DNA of 64,000 nt from Halobacillus sp. A1 (GTDB lineage: Bacteria; Bacillota; Bacilli; Bacillales; Halobacillaceae): NCBI RefSeq assembly GCF_024189295.1, contig NZ_JAIZEN010000001.1, positions 556,971 through 620,970 on the forward strand, read 5' to 3'. The translations under genes were made by a program, and so were the position numbers. Numbering within the stretch: the stretch's first letter is position 1; every line of letters begins with the position of its first letter. Below, piece by piece: positions 55,146-63,985 of the stretch. The notes under the pieces were generated by a model, which saw only the letters and a list, made by a program, of their open reading frames with translations, ran no database searches and was not told the DNA's origin.

Positions 55146-55160
55146 AATTTTCTAATAATT
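55146..55160. promoter_or_regulatory. CodY-like box upstream of dppA
   Basis: AATTTTCTAATAATT matches the CodY consensus AATTTTCWGAAAATT at 13 of 15 places. It lies in the likely promoter region of dppA, a known CodY target in B. subtilis. AT-rich background raises the chance of a random match. Confidence 0.5.
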
Positions 55161-55207
55161 TTATCAACATTTTACAAAAAAGGCAATAAAATTTGAGATG
55201 ATATTAC

Positions 55208-55381
55208 ATGAAAACACTTTCAATATTAAAAAATATTTTCAGAGTATATTCATTCCTGATCCCCGAGGACCACCATTTGTTCTATGAAGAAACCTATCTT
55301 CAAGATAAGGAAGCTGACGAAAAGCTAGTAAAGAGATGTAACAGAGCGACTTTATTAATTGTACTCGTTTTAGAAAGATAG
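55208..55381 (+). CDS. small hypothetical protein, 57 residues
   Basis: Opens MKTLSILKNIFRVYSFLIPE and continues DHHLFYEETYLQDKEADEKL with an ending rich in Leu and Val. The ribosome site is weak (GAGATGATATT). Charged middle and hydrophobic ends give it a plausible protein look, but no family is recognised. It lies between dppA and the PAP2 gene. It may be real or chance. Confidence 0.35.
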   Translation: MKTLSILKNIFRVYSFLIPEDHHLFYEETYLQDKEADEKLVKRCNRATLLIVLVLER

Positions 55382-55464
55382 AATTGGGGAATAGAATTTT
55401 AGTCAAAAGCTTAAGCTAGAAGTATAGGAGCTCTAGCTTGTTGAATAGGTGAGGAGGCCTGAAT

Positions 55465-56157
55465 GTGCTATTTTCAGGGACAAGAACTTCGGACCTCTCA
55501 AAGACTTCTATTTTCATCATTGTGTTTGGCCTTCTAATCTTAGGCGGCGGAGCTTATGGTTTTACAGAAATCGGGGAAGAGGTTTTAGAACAAGAAAAGT
55601 TCGCAGTTGATGCCGCAGCAGTTGATATAGTTGGAAATGCTGACGGGACTTGGATCGACACGGCCATGGGCTGGGTAACGGAAGCAGGATCCGTTACTGT
55701 GATTACGATATTATCTGTCATCATGATCATAAGTTTATTATTTTTCATTCCTTATAGTAAATGGGTTGCCGTTTACTTAGCGGTAAGTATGATTGGAATC
55801 AGCCTCTTGACGTCTGGGTTAAAAAGTCTTTTCGGCAGGGACCGTCCTGAGCTGCTCGATCAATATGATGGAACAGGATACAGCTTTCCGAGTGGACATA
55901 CAACGGGTTCTACTGTGTTTTACGGTTTTATGATTTATTTGATAGTTGTTAGTCCTTTAAGCAAACCAGTTAAGTGGCTGGTCAATATTTTGTTATTCCT
56001 AATGATTTTAGCCGTTTCACTGAGCCGGGTATTCTTGAATGTCCATTATTTGACGGACATCCTCGGAGGACTGGCGTTAGGTTTCTCGTGGCTGCTTGTA
56101 TGTATTGCGGCTTTAGAGATTATGCTTTGGAGAGGACGCAGGAAAAAACTAACTTGA
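55465..56157 (+). CDS. PAP2-family membrane phosphatase
   Basis: A 230-residue membrane protein with six helices and all three motifs of the PAP2 superfamily: KSLFGRDRPE, SFPSGHTTGS and SRVFLNVHYLTDILGG, holding the catalytic histidines. Such enzymes remove phosphate from undecaprenyl diphosphate, phosphatidylglycerol phosphate or phosphatidic acid. It begins with GTG 7 bases after AGGAGG. An insert (EQEKFAVDAAAVDIVGNADG) between helices 1 and 2 is usual for the YodM/PgpB type. Followed 24 bases later by a Pmp3-like peptide gene. The exact lipid substrate is open. Confidence 0.9.
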   Translation: MLFSGTRTSDLSKTSIFIIVFGLLILGGGAYGFTEIGEEVLEQEKFAVDAAAVDIVGNADGTWIDTAMGWVTEAGSVTVITILSVIMIISLLFFIPYSKWVAVYLAVSMIGISLLTSGLKSLFGRDRPELLDQYDGTGYSFPSGHTTGSTVFYGFMIYLIVVSPLSKPVKWLVNILLFLMILAVSLSRVFLNVHYLTDILGGLALGFSWLLVCIAALEIMLWRGRRKKLT

Positions 56158-56181
56158 TAAGGTGTAAAGGAGAGGAAACAA

Positions 56182-56349
56182 ATGCTTTATATTGTAGCAA
56201 TATTTTTACCACCGATTGCCGTGTTATTTACGGGACAATTCACGAAAGCGCTGCTTAATTTACTGCTTACTATGATCTTTTTCGTACCAGGAGCTATACA
56301 TGCAGCAGTGGTTGTAAAAGACCACTATGACAAACAGAAAGCTCATTAG
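56182..56349 (+). CDS. YqaE/Pmp3-family small membrane protein
   Basis: A 55-residue hydrophobic protein too short for most gene finders: MLYIVAIFLPPIAVLFTGQF, then LNLLLTMIFFVPGAIHAAVV. It matches the Pmp3/YqaE family (two membrane helices, the LPP turn and PGxIHA motif), known for roles in membrane potential and salt stress in yeast and plants. GGAGAGGAAAC precedes the ATG. Likely co-transcribed with the PAP2 gene. The stop lies inside the terminator stem. Confidence 0.85.
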   Translation: MLYIVAIFLPPIAVLFTGQFTKALLNLLLTMIFFVPGAIHAAVVVKDHYDKQKAH

Positions 56350-56373
56350 GCCACAGCCTAATGAGCTTTTTTT
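56338..56373. terminator. bidirectional terminator between Pmp3-like gene and queE
   Basis: AAAGCTCATTAGG (56338-56350) pairs with CCTAATGAGCTTT (56357-56369) with a 6-nt loop and T/A runs on both sides. Ends the plus-strand unit and the minus-strand que operon, whose last stop is at 56376. Confidence 0.92.
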
Positions 56374-56375
56374 GT

Positions 56376-57104
56376 CTATACTCCTCTTTTATTTCCCCAC
56401 AAAAGGGCATGGACTTGTGGGAGAACTCTTACGTGGTTGAGGGCAGTCGATTCCATAACCTTATCGATCAGCCATTCATACTTAGAAAGGAGGTCAGAAG
56501 CCAGACGTTCAGGCTCCACTTCTTCTAAATCATCATTCCCAACCTGCAAGAAAAAAGGAACTTCAGGATATCGCGAATGGACGTATTCCGCATATTGAAG
56601 GTCTTCATCATTAAATATGACGACTTTGAGACTCGTATGGGCAAGACGACCATTTTTTTTCTGCTTTATTATAATATCGTCTAGAATTTCCCAGTTTGTC
56701 CGCATTTTTGAACTGGGCGGCTTAGGTGAAATCGTTAAATCATCGATATCTGTAAACCACTCCTGCCAACGGCTTCCTTGAGTTTCAAGTGCTATTTCAA
56801 TGTTCTGCTCATGAAGAAGATCAATCAATTCATGAAGGGGCTTTAACAAAGCAGGATTCCCGCCAGAAATTGTCACGTGGTCAAATTTTTGACCGCCTGC
56901 TTCACTAAGTTCATTCATGATTTCTTCAGCAGTCATTCTGCGGACTTCTTCTTTAGCGCTCCCGTCCCATGTAAAAGCGGAATCACACCAGGAGCAGCTG
57001 TAGTCGCAGCCGGCAGTTCTGACAAACATCGTTTTTCTACCAACTACCATTCCTTCTCCTTGAATAGTAGGCCCGAATATTTCGAGAACAGGAAATTTAT
57101 TCAT
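56376..57104 (-). CDS. queE: 7-carboxy-7-deazaguanine synthase
   Basis: A 242-residue radical SAM enzyme making 7-carboxy-7-deazaguanine from the QueD product. The iron-sulfur motif is CDYSCSWC (Cys33, 37, 40). FGPTIQGEGMVVGRKTMFVR, HVTISGGNPALLKPL and DDLTISPKPPSSKM are typical of QueE. It overlaps queD by 8 bases and is last in the operon under the preQ1 riboswitch. Confidence 0.95.
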   Translation of the reverse strand: MNKFPVLEIFGPTIQGEGMVVGRKTMFVRTAGCDYSCSWCDSAFTWDGSAKEEVRRMTAEEIMNELSEAGGQKFDHVTISGGNPALLKPLHELIDLLHEQNIEIALETQGSRWQEWFTDIDDLTISPKPPSSKMRTNWEILDDIIIKQKKNGRLAHTSLKVVIFNDEDLQYAEYVHSRYPEVPFFLQVGNDDLEEVEPERLASDLLSKYEWLIDKVMESTALNHVRVLPQVHALLWGNKRGV

Positions 57105-57567
57105 TTTCCATCCACTCCCGTCTTACTTCGGCATAACTCGTAGGTGTTTCGTAAAGCTTAACGAATTCCACGCGATAATCATCACGCTCTTCTAGTAAAG
57201 CTTCCTGCATTTTTTCATAAATCCATACGACCATATTTTCTGCCGTTGTATTCATATGCGGCAAAGTATCATTAAGATAACGATGATCGAGGTGAATCTC
57301 TATTTGATCTTTCCAAATGCGCTTTACGTCTCCAAAATCAATGACAAGTCCGATTTCATCGGTATAACCGCTGATTCCGAAAATCACTTTATAGGTATGA
57401 CCGTGCAGATTTTTACATTTCCCCTCATAACAATGGAGGTGGTGGGCGGCATCGAACGTAAACTCTTTGCTGATCAGTACACGTTTATTATGGTACTTCA
57501 GTTCGTGTTTTTGGATGTCTTCATTTATTTTTTGAAGGTTTTCTACGATTGTAAAGCCGAACATCAT
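57097..57567 (-). CDS. queD: 6-carboxy-5,6,7,8-tetrahydropterin synthase
   Basis: A 156-residue member of the 6-pyruvoyl-tetrahydropterin synthase family. It forms 6-carboxy-tetrahydropterin from dihydroneopterin triphosphate. Zinc histidines and the catalytic cysteine are in [34 protein letters not shown] and [20 protein letters not shown] follow. The N-terminus has about 30 extra residues before the core, as in Bacillus. Overlaps queC and queE by 4 and 8 bases. Confidence 0.94.
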   Translation of the reverse strand: MMFGFTIVENLQKINEDIQKHELKYHNKRVLISKEFTFDAAHHLHCYEGKCKNLHGHTYKVIFGISGYTDEIGLVIDFGDVKRIWKDQIEIHLDHRYLNDTLPHMNTTAENMVVWIYEKMQEALLEERDDYRVEFVKLYETPTSYAEVRREWMENE

Positions 57568-58229
57568 GAATTCACCCCGGCTTTTTGCTCAATATACGCT
57601 TCCAGGCCGTTTCGACGGAGTGTACAAGCTGGGCATTCACCGCAGCCATCTCCGCGCACCCCGTTATAGCATGTAAGCGTCTTTTCACGTACATATTCAA
57701 AAGCGTTTAACTGATCAGCTAATTCCCAAGTTTGTGCTTTGTCAAGCCACATTAACGGTGTATGAACGACAAATTGATCATCCATAGATAAATTCAAAGT
57801 TACATTCATCGATTTTATAAAAATATCACGGCAGTCTGGATAGCCGCTGAAATCGGTTTCGCATACGCCTGTAATGACGTGTTTAGCACCTACTTGTTTT
57901 GCGAGAATTGTGGCAAAAGATAAAAATAGAAGGTTTCTTCCTGGTACGAAAGTAGAAGGAAGTCCGCCATCTTCTCCCTCTTTCACTTCGATATCTTCTC
58001 GTGTCAAAGCGTTAGGTGCTAATTGACTGAGAAGTGACATATCAAGCACATGGTGCTTAACTTTCAATTCGTCTGCAATTTCTTTTGCAACTAGTATTTC
58101 CTGATTGTGACGCTGATTATAATCAAAAGTGACAGCCTCGACCTCATCATAATGTTCAAGAGCCCAGAAGAGACATGTGGTACTGTCCTGACCTCCGCTG
58201 AAAACGACAACTGCTTTATTTTTTTCCAT
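57564..58229 (-). CDS. queC: 7-cyano-7-deazaguanine (preQ0) synthase
   Basis: A 221-residue ATP-dependent amidase/nitrile-forming enzyme making preQ0. The PP-loop [20 protein letters not shown] binds ATP, and a zinc knuckle [16 protein letters not shown] closes the protein. The [18 protein letters not shown] motif fits the family. First gene behind the preQ1-I riboswitch. The queF gene (preQ0 reductase), which often completes the operon, is not in the window. Confidence 0.95.
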   Translation of the reverse strand: MEKNKAVVVFSGGQDSTTCLFWALEHYDEVEAVTFDYNQRHNQEILVAKEIADELKVKHHVLDMSLLSQLAPNALTREDIEVKEGEDGGLPSTFVPGRNLLFLSFATILAKQVGAKHVITGVCETDFSGYPDCRDIFIKSMNVTLNLSMDDQFVVHTPLMWLDKAQTWELADQLNAFEYVREKTLTCYNGVRGDGCGECPACTLRRNGLEAYIEQKAGVNS

Positions 58230-58318
58230 AAAAAAATTCCCCTTTCAAAGTTGAAAAAGAGAATCCCAGTAACCCAAAAAACATAATAAACCGTACCTTA
58301 TAAAGGTGCAGTCCCATT

Positions 58319-58355
58319 CTTAGTTTTTTATAGAGGGTGTAGCTAGAACCTCTCC
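58319..58355 (-). promoter_or_regulatory. preQ1-I riboswitch before queCDE
   Basis: The minus strand reads AGAGGTTCTAGCTACACC, then the A-rich CTCTATAAAAAACTAAG, matching the class I preQ1 aptamer: stem GAGGTTC... with loop CTACACC, and the A-rich tail that folds into the H-type pseudoknot. It lies about 90 bases upstream of queC. A GGTGCAG / following hairpin near 58290-58315 could be the expression platform. Binding of preQ1 should turn the operon off. Confidence 0.93.
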
Positions 58356-58532
58356 TGCTGAATGGCAGACTTTATAAAATTGAACAAAATATATTATAAC
58401 ATACTATTTATGAATATCTGAAAAAATCCGGTTTCTAAAATGTTCTTTACTCACATATATAAGTCTGTGGTCTTAGAAAAGTTAGGTCCAGGGAGCACTT
58501 ACATTTTCAAGAAAAGGAGGTAAGATAAAAGT

Positions 58533-58613
58533 GTGTTTAAGTATTATTTTTCCAGATTGTTGTTCATCTTAATGGTTATAGTAATCGCGTTAACGAAAAA
58601 AATAGCTGATTAA
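58533..58613 (+). CDS. 26-residue putative membrane peptide upstream of the RND exporter
   Basis: A strong AAAAGGAGG (58513-58520) precedes GTG at 58533, giving FKYYFSRLLFILMVIVIALT and a short KKIAD tail: one membrane helix with positive ends. Stop 30 bases before the exporter start. The GTG at 58531 (other frame) would give only 13 residues. It could be a small regulatory subunit or a leader peptide. Not in any family I know. Confidence 0.5.
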   Translation: MFKYYFSRLLFILMVIVIALTKKIAD

Positions 58614-58643
58614 ACAAACTTTTTGAATTAGGGAGGGTTATGG

Positions 58644-61600
58644 ATGAATGCTTTGAGATTTATTTTGAGTAGGAAAATTCTCGTGGGTTTAATGGTGGTT
58701 TTGATCATTTTACTAGGAAGTTATGCATTGTTGAAGCTGGATCAGGAGTTAATGCCTGAAGTTACAATGGACGGAGCCTACATAGAAATTTACGCAGGCG
58801 ATACCGCGGCTATAGAAGTGGAAAGGTCAATTACAACTCCGCTAGAACAGCAAATGGAGGGGCTTGAAGGAGTAGAAGATATCAGTTCCACAACAACGAT
58901 GGGGAGAAGCTCATTTCAATTGACTTTTGATGAGGGGGAAGGAGATCCAGCTTATAAAGAAGTTGAATCTCTAGTGAATGCGACAGCTTCAGAGAATCGG
59001 ATTATTGATACTGTAGAATCAGGTCAGTACTCGACTTCTCAAGGTTACGAGTTTTATATGGATGTATCTGGAGGCGAGGCAGATGAAATGAGTTCATTTG
59101 CTGAAGACGTTCTTGAGCCAAGGTTAGAGAGTCTGCCGGAAGTTCGAGACGTTTCCGTGTCAGGCCAGCTTGAGAATGAAGTGGTAGTAGAATTCGATCG
59201 TGAGGAGCTGACAGATCATGGACTGGACATTACTCAGGTCGTCCGTTCGATAGAAAGTGCTAATACAGAATCGACAATTGGTGAACTGAGCGGGGAGAAC
59301 GAACCCTCATCTCTTCGTTGGCCAGCTCAGCTTGAAAATGTAGAAGACGTAGAAAATATTGAAATACAAACAGAAGAAGAATTGATAAGCTTAAATGAAC
59401 TGGCTGACGTTTCTTTACAACCTAAAGATAATTCTTCAATGGTATGGAAAAACGGGTCCAGTGATTTCTTATTTGTAGAAATAGGCCGAGTGTCGGAAGC
59501 TACACAGATTGAGATGGCTGAAGCCGTCCGGGCAGAAGTAGAGAATATAAGATCTGAAGGACTTGTCAAAGGATTTGAATTGAATGAAATGGTGGCTCAA
59601 GCTGACTACGTAGAAGAATCATTGGATGGAGTGACAATGAATATTCTGATAGGTGGCGCTCTGGCCATTATCATTCTGCTTCTTTTTTTACGAAATGTTA
59701 GAGCAACTTTAATTATCGGCTTGGCTATCCCTACTTCGATCTTGCTTACATTTACATCGATGTGGCTGCTTGATTACAGCTTTAATATATTGACGCTCAT
59801 CGGTTTAGGACTTGGTATTGGTATGATGGTGGATTCAGCTATCGTTATATTAGAATCCATTTATCGTAAGAAAGAATCTGGTTTGGCTAATATAACAGCA
59901 GTTATAGAAGGCACAAAGGAGGTCGCTTCCGCAGTCATTGCCTCCATGTTAACGACCATCGTGGTGTTTCTTCCTATTGGACTGCTAGGTGGAGAGACAG
60001 GACAGTTCATGATCATGCTGTCCGTAGTAGTCGCGATTACTTTGATAAGTTCTGTCATCATATCTTTTACTGTTATCCCAAGCCTCTCAGAGAAATTTTT
60101 AAAGGTGCGCACAACAAAAGCTTCCTCTGTAGATGGACCTATTCTCAGAAAGTATGGAAGGTTAATTTCCTGGACGGTGAAGAAGAAACGACATAGCTTT
60201 GCGGTGCTCTTCATGTTTGCTTTGATGTTCGCGAGTTCTTTATTACTCGTAACGAAAGTGCCAATGACTATTATGCCCGACGTGTTCAATCGATACTCTG
60301 AACTAATGGTGGATTTGGATACAGGTTTGACAAATGATGACAGGCAGGATATTGCCCAGGAAATGAATAATACTCTTTCTGATATCCAGGATGTAGAGTC
60401 TAATTATGTCATTGATATGGGTGGAATGTTTTACACGATGATCAACATGACAAAAGACGAAGAAGTGACCCGTGAACAGGAAGAAATTAATGAAGATATA
60501 TTAAAATCTTTAAGGGAATTGGAGAACGAACAACCCATTCGCTCAGTAGACAGTGTAATGTCAGGCGGTGGGGGAGGTTCTCCGGTTCAAGTGAACATAG
60601 AGGGAGAAGATTTCGATATACTTCAAACGACTTCTGAGAAATTTATGAACGATCTTGAAAATATTGATGGTATTGTAGGAGTTTCAAGCTCAAATGAACG
60701 TACATCTATTGAACGACAAATCATTTTAAAAGAAGATAATATGAAAGATGCCGGACTAACTGAGAGTCAAGTAAGGCAAACCATAGACCAGGCATTTATG
60801 GAAATGCCTGTCGGAGAAATGAATATCAATGAAGAAGAGGTGCCTTTGCTTGTTAAATGGGAGGAAAGTACAGCGTCAAAATCAGAAGTGCTCGATCTTG
60901 AAATAATGACTGTAGATGGTAAAGAACAGCTTTCTGAATTTATTGATTTTGAAGCAGTGGAATCTCCAAATGAGATTTCTCACACGGACGGAGAACGATT
61001 TGTTTCAGTTACAGCTGATATCGAAGAAAAAGACTTAGGAACAGTAAACCGTGAAGTTCAAAGCGTAATTGATGAGTTTGAATCTCCAGCAGGATATACG
61101 GTTTCCGTAGCTGGGGACCTTGAGCAGCAGCAAGAGCTCATACAGGAAATGGTGATCATCCTTGGCATTGCCATATTTCTCGTTTACTTGGTGATGGCTG
61201 TACAGTTTAATCACTTAGCCCATCCTTTAATTGTAATGTCAGTCATCCCTATGACAATAGTAGGCGTCATCTTAGGGCTTTTCATTACTCAGCGAGAACT
61301 GAGCGTCATGTCAGGAATGGGTGTCATTATGCTTATAGGAATTGTGCTTAACAATGCCATCCTTTACATTGACCGGACGAATCAGCTTAGAAACCAGGGA
61401 GCAGGAGTGGAAGAAGCACTTGTAGAGGCCGGGAAAAACCGTATTCGTCCGATCTTCATGACGAGTTTAACAACTATAGGAGGAATGCTTCCATTAGCCC
61501 TAGCTACCGGATCTTCAGGGAATTATCAAGCACCTATGGCTACTGTAATTATTTCAGGTTTACTGTTTGCTACAATCATTACGTTATGGCTTATTCCTGC

Positions 61601-61703
61601 TGTTTACCGATTATTTTCTAATGTGAATTTACGTTTTTTGAAATCAAAAAAGAGGCGGAAAAAAGATGATGGGCAAATAGAGGAAGCGGAGTCTGCTAGT
61701 TAA
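58644..61703 (+). CDS. RND-family efflux transporter (AcrB/SwrC type)
   Basis: A 1019-residue membrane protein with 12 helices and two large external loops, standard for HAE-type RND exporters. The first helix (residues 12-30) is followed by a porter domain (YAGDTAAIEVERSITTPLEQ). Helix 4 holds GIGMMVDSAIVILESIYRK and helix 10-11 holds GIVLNNAILYIDRTNQLRN, with an Asp pair of the proton relay. Gram-positive members such as SwrC/YerP export surfactin, drugs or lipids without an outer-membrane partner. The external domains are very acidic. GGGAGGG precedes the ATG. A terminator follows. Substrate unknown. Confidence 0.92.
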   Translation: MNALRFILSRKILVGLMVVLIILLGSYALLKLDQELMPEVTMDGAYIEIYAGDTAAIEVERSITTPLEQQMEGLEGVEDISSTTTMGRSSFQLTFDEGEGDPAYKEVESLVNATASENRIIDTVESGQYSTSQGYEFYMDVSGGEADEMSSFAEDVLEPRLESLPEVRDVSVSGQLENEVVVEFDREELTDHGLDITQVVRSIESANTESTIGELSGENEPSSLRWPAQLENVEDVENIEIQTEEELISLNELADVSLQPKDNSSMVWKNGSSDFLFVEIGRVSEATQIEMAEAVRAEVENIRSEGLVKGFELNEMVAQADYVEESLDGVTMNILIGGALAIIILLLFLRNVRATLIIGLAIPTSILLTFTSMWLLDYSFNILTLIGLGLGIGMMVDSAIVILESIYRKKESGLANITAVIEGTKEVASAVIASMLTTIVVFLPIGLLGGETGQFMIMLSVVVAITLISSVIISFTVIPSLSEKFLKVRTTKASSVDGPILRKYGRLISWTVKKKRHSFAVLFMFALMFASSLLLVTKVPMTIMPDVFNRYSELMVDLDTGLTNDDRQDIAQEMNNTLSDIQDVESNYVIDMGGMFYTMINMTKDEEVTREQEEINEDILKSLRELENEQPIRSVDSVMSGGGGGSPVQVNIEGEDFDILQTTSEKFMNDLENIDGIVGVSSSNERTSIERQIILKEDNMKDAGLTESQVRQTIDQAFMEMPVGEMNINEEEVPLLVKWEESTASKSEVLDLEIMTVDGKEQLSEFIDFEAVESPNEISHTDGERFVSVTADIEEKDLGTVNREVQSVIDEFESPAGYTVSVAGDLEQQQELIQEMVIILGIAIFLVYLVMAVQFNHLAHPLIVMSVIPMTIVGVILGLFITQRELSVMSGMGVIMLIGIVLNNAILYIDRTNQLRNQGAGVEEALVEAGKNRIRPIFMTSLTTIGGMLPLALATGSSGNYQAPMATVIISGLLFATIITLWLIPAVYRLFSNVNLRFLKSKKRRKKDDGQIEEAESAS

Positions 61704-61708
61704 TTAGA

Positions 61709-61745
61709 GAAGTATAAGTCTCAGTTGGGACTTATACTTCCTTTA
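61709..61745 (+). terminator. terminator of the RND exporter gene
   Basis: GAAGTATAAGTC (61709-61720), loop of 8, GACTTATACTTC (61729-61740), then CTTT. Stable 12-bp stem just after the stop. Confidence 0.88.
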
Positions 61746-61957
61746 AATTATCGTTTCAGAAAGTGAGAGCAGCAGTATGAGTGGAAGAGTGAGTTTCTGA
61801 CAGGACTCTAACGCTGGAATAGAACCTCTAAATGCTCCAGTAAGAGGCTGACATATCTAGTATAAAAGAGAATAGGAAGGATTGACGGATGAGGTCTTAA
61901 TTTGTATAATTAATTTACAGAATAGTTTGAAAATTAAATGAAGGAGGAATGGGCACT

Positions 61958-62344
61958 GTGGTGGAAGGACCTAGAAAAACAATGCCTCCAAGTCCTGGAA
62001 TGAAGAAATCGTCCACTGGTTTAGACGAGAACGTTGGTGGTCTTCTTGCTTATATTTTGGGGTTCATCACAGGAATTATTTTTTTGGTCATCGAAAAGGA
62101 AAACGAAAAGATTCGGTTTCACGCCATGCAGTCCACGATTACCTTTGGGGCCGTTTTTGTTATAAGTCTAATAGTTAACTTCATTCCAATTATTGGTATT
62201 TTAATCAGCATGATCCTTGCTCCTCTTTCTATTGTTTTATGGATTATTTTGATGGTGAAAGCTTATCAAGGAGAACGTTATCAATTACCTATAGCAGGGA
62301 AAATGGCGGAAGATCAATTAAGAAAAATGTCAGATAAGGTATGA
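61958..62344 (+). CDS. DUF4870 (Tic20-like) membrane protein
   Basis: A 128-residue protein with a short cytosolic N-terminus and three to four helices, matching DUF4870: GLDENVGGLLAYILGFITGI, IFLVIEKENEKIRFHAMQST and VNFIPIIGILISMILAPLSI. Function unknown. GTG at 61958 is preferred: it is 10 bases from AAGGAGG, whereas the in-frame ATG at 61949 is only one base from it. Single gene with its own terminator. Confidence 0.85.
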   Translation: MVEGPRKTMPPSPGMKKSSTGLDENVGGLLAYILGFITGIIFLVIEKENEKIRFHAMQSTITFGAVFVISLIVNFIPIIGILISMILAPLSIVLWIILMVKAYQGERYQLPIAGKMAEDQLRKMSDKV

Positions 62345-62370
62345 GTGCGGGTGCCATCCGCACTTTTTTT
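62344..62370 (+). terminator. terminator of the DUF4870 gene
   Basis: AGTGCGG (62344-62350), loop GTGCCAT, CCGCACT (62358-62364), then seven T. Directly after the stop codon. Confidence 0.92.
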
Positions 62371-62543
62371 ATGGAAAATTATATAAAAACATAAGAAAAA
62401 TGTTTTATATTGTAAAAAGTAGGATAGTAGTAAAAGAGCAAGGCAAGAAGCAGTCATTTACGTCAATCTATCAGCTCTGATATACATAAAATACGTAGAG
62501 TCATTTACTTGTACCTTGCAAAAAAATGTCAAGGAGTGTTTGG

Positions 62544-63497
62544 ATGTTCAAAAAAGTAGTCCCCTTCTCTTTAGCCGTTTTGTTCGCAGCCGCTGCACCG
62601 CTTCAGGTTTCTGCAGAAGATCCGAGTCCTGCAGAAGTTCTGAAAAAATCGAATGAAGCCATGTTGGAGCTTGATAGTTACTCCAGCGTGACAAAAATGG
62701 AGCAAACGATGACGGTGGCGGGAGAAGAAGTTATGTTTATGACAGAAGCAGATCAGGATATCACCCTGGATCCGTTTGCGATGCATCAAACTTCCACTAC
62801 TTCAGGAATGGGTGAGGAAGATGTAACGTTGGAATCCTATTGGACAGAGGATGGTTTCTTCCAGGAAGATCCGGAGCAAGGGTGGATCAAAATGCCGGAG
62901 GAACTTTCAGAAAGTATGGATGAAATGGTAGGAATGGCCATGGCTGGGGATCAAGTAGCTCAAGCAGAAGAATTGGCTGAGGATATGAGTGTAGAAGATA
63001 AAGAGGATAGCTATCTATTAACCTTCGATGGCGACGGAGAAGATCTAATGGAGGCATCCATGGGAATGATGGATTCTAACATGTCTGGTGAACAAGGTTC
63101 CATGATGGAAGAGATGATGAACCAAATCACTATCAATGAAGTCAGCTATGAAATGACCATAGACAAAGAGACCCACTACATGACACATCTTATGATGGAC
63201 ATGGATATGGACATGGAAATGGAAGGAGAAAGCTCAAGCACTACTCAGTCTATTGATATGACAATTGACAACTTTAATGGCGTGGACACCATTACTGTAC
63301 CTGAGGACGTTTTGAATGGAGCTACTCCTTTAGAAGATAATATGATGGGAGAAGAAATACCTGAAGAAGAAATGTCAGAAGAAGGCGGAGAGCTTCCTGA
63401 TACAGCCACCAACCAGCCGATGATTATTTTGGCGGGACTGTCTTTAGCTGGGCTCGGCGGATTTCTAGTCTTCAGACGTCGTCCACAGCACCAATAA
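62544..63497 (+). CDS. surface protein with LPDTA sortase signal
   Basis: A 317-residue exported protein. A signal peptide (MFKKVVPFSLAVLFAAAAPL, cut after VSA) leads to a domain starting EVLKKSNEAMLELDSYSSVT that resembles DUF6612/LolA-like lipoprotein domains. Then come Met/Asp/Glu-rich stretches (about 140-230) and, at the end, LPDTATNQ, a hydrophobic helix and RRRP, i.e. a class D sortase anchor (LPDTA/S, as for the sortase substrates YfkN and YhcR of B. subtilis). The ATG at 62544 lies 7 bases after AAGGAG; an in-frame ATG 18 bases earlier precedes that site. Over 30 methionines in the mature part is odd. Function unknown. No sortase gene is in the window. Confidence 0.85.
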   Translation: MFKKVVPFSLAVLFAAAAPLQVSAEDPSPAEVLKKSNEAMLELDSYSSVTKMEQTMTVAGEEVMFMTEADQDITLDPFAMHQTSTTSGMGEEDVTLESYWTEDGFFQEDPEQGWIKMPEELSESMDEMVGMAMAGDQVAQAEELAEDMSVEDKEDSYLLTFDGDGEDLMEASMGMMDSNMSGEQGSMMEEMMNQITINEVSYEMTIDKETHYMTHLMMDMDMDMEMEGESSSTTQSIDMTIDNFNGVDTITVPEDVLNGATPLEDNMMGEEIPEEEMSEEGGELPDTATNQPMIILAGLSLAGLGGFLVFRRRPQHQ

Positions 63498-63570
63498 TTT
63501 GTTCAATAAAAGAATCTCATGTAAAGTTAAGCAGCTTCGTTTCTGTGGAGAGCTTGTGAAATAACTTATT

Positions 63571-63609
63571 AAATAGCAGACCAATCACCTATGATTTGGT
63601 CTGCTATTT
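63571..63609 (+). terminator. terminator after the LPDTA protein gene
   Basis: AAATAGCAGACCAA (63571-63584) and TTGGTCTGCTATTT (63596-63609) form a perfect 14-bp stem, T-rich at its end. It lies 75 bases after the stop. Confidence 0.85.
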
Positions 63610-63806
63610 GCTATGTTGATTTTTATAGACTAAGTAGTGCAGCGTTCTTAAACAAACTGGCAGGATACTTTAAGACTCAGTTTCGAGATAACCAGGGTTC
63701 GTGGCTGTAATGAGAGTCTGGTGTGGTTGGGAAGCTACTCGCTTTCCTGTGGGGTATCTGCTGTTCCGTCATCATGATAAGTGCAAGGTGGTTTTAGGAA
63801 TGGATT

Positions 63807-63891
63807 CGCTTTCCGTGGGAGTGCGGTGAGCTTCCTCAGGCTGGCGCCTTCCGGGATCTCACCATTCACTCTCATCCCACAGGAGATTCCT
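63807..63891. repeat. dispersed Bacillaceae intergenic repeat
   Basis: A GC-richer block opening with CGCTTTCCGTGGGAGTGCGG and continuing through TGAGCTTCCTC, GCGCCTTCCGGGATCTCACC and TCATCCCACAGGAG. I recognise this layout, palindromic inside, as an extragenic repeat scattered through genomes of Bacillaceae. A shorter, related piece (CTCGCTTTCCTGTGGGG) lies at 63738-63755. Its function is not known. Confidence 0.55.
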
Positions 63892-63985
63892 GTGGGATTA
63901 ATTTTGTACCTCTTGAATAAAAAGAAGCCCTCCCGTAAGATGCATTTGTACAACCAAATACAAACATCAAAAGGAGGACTTCCCT

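Noticed and set aside
55974..56258. 94-codon frame overlapping the PAP2 end and the Pmp3-like gene
   Set aside because: Out of frame with both; PAP2 and Pmp3 motifs are clear in the other frames.
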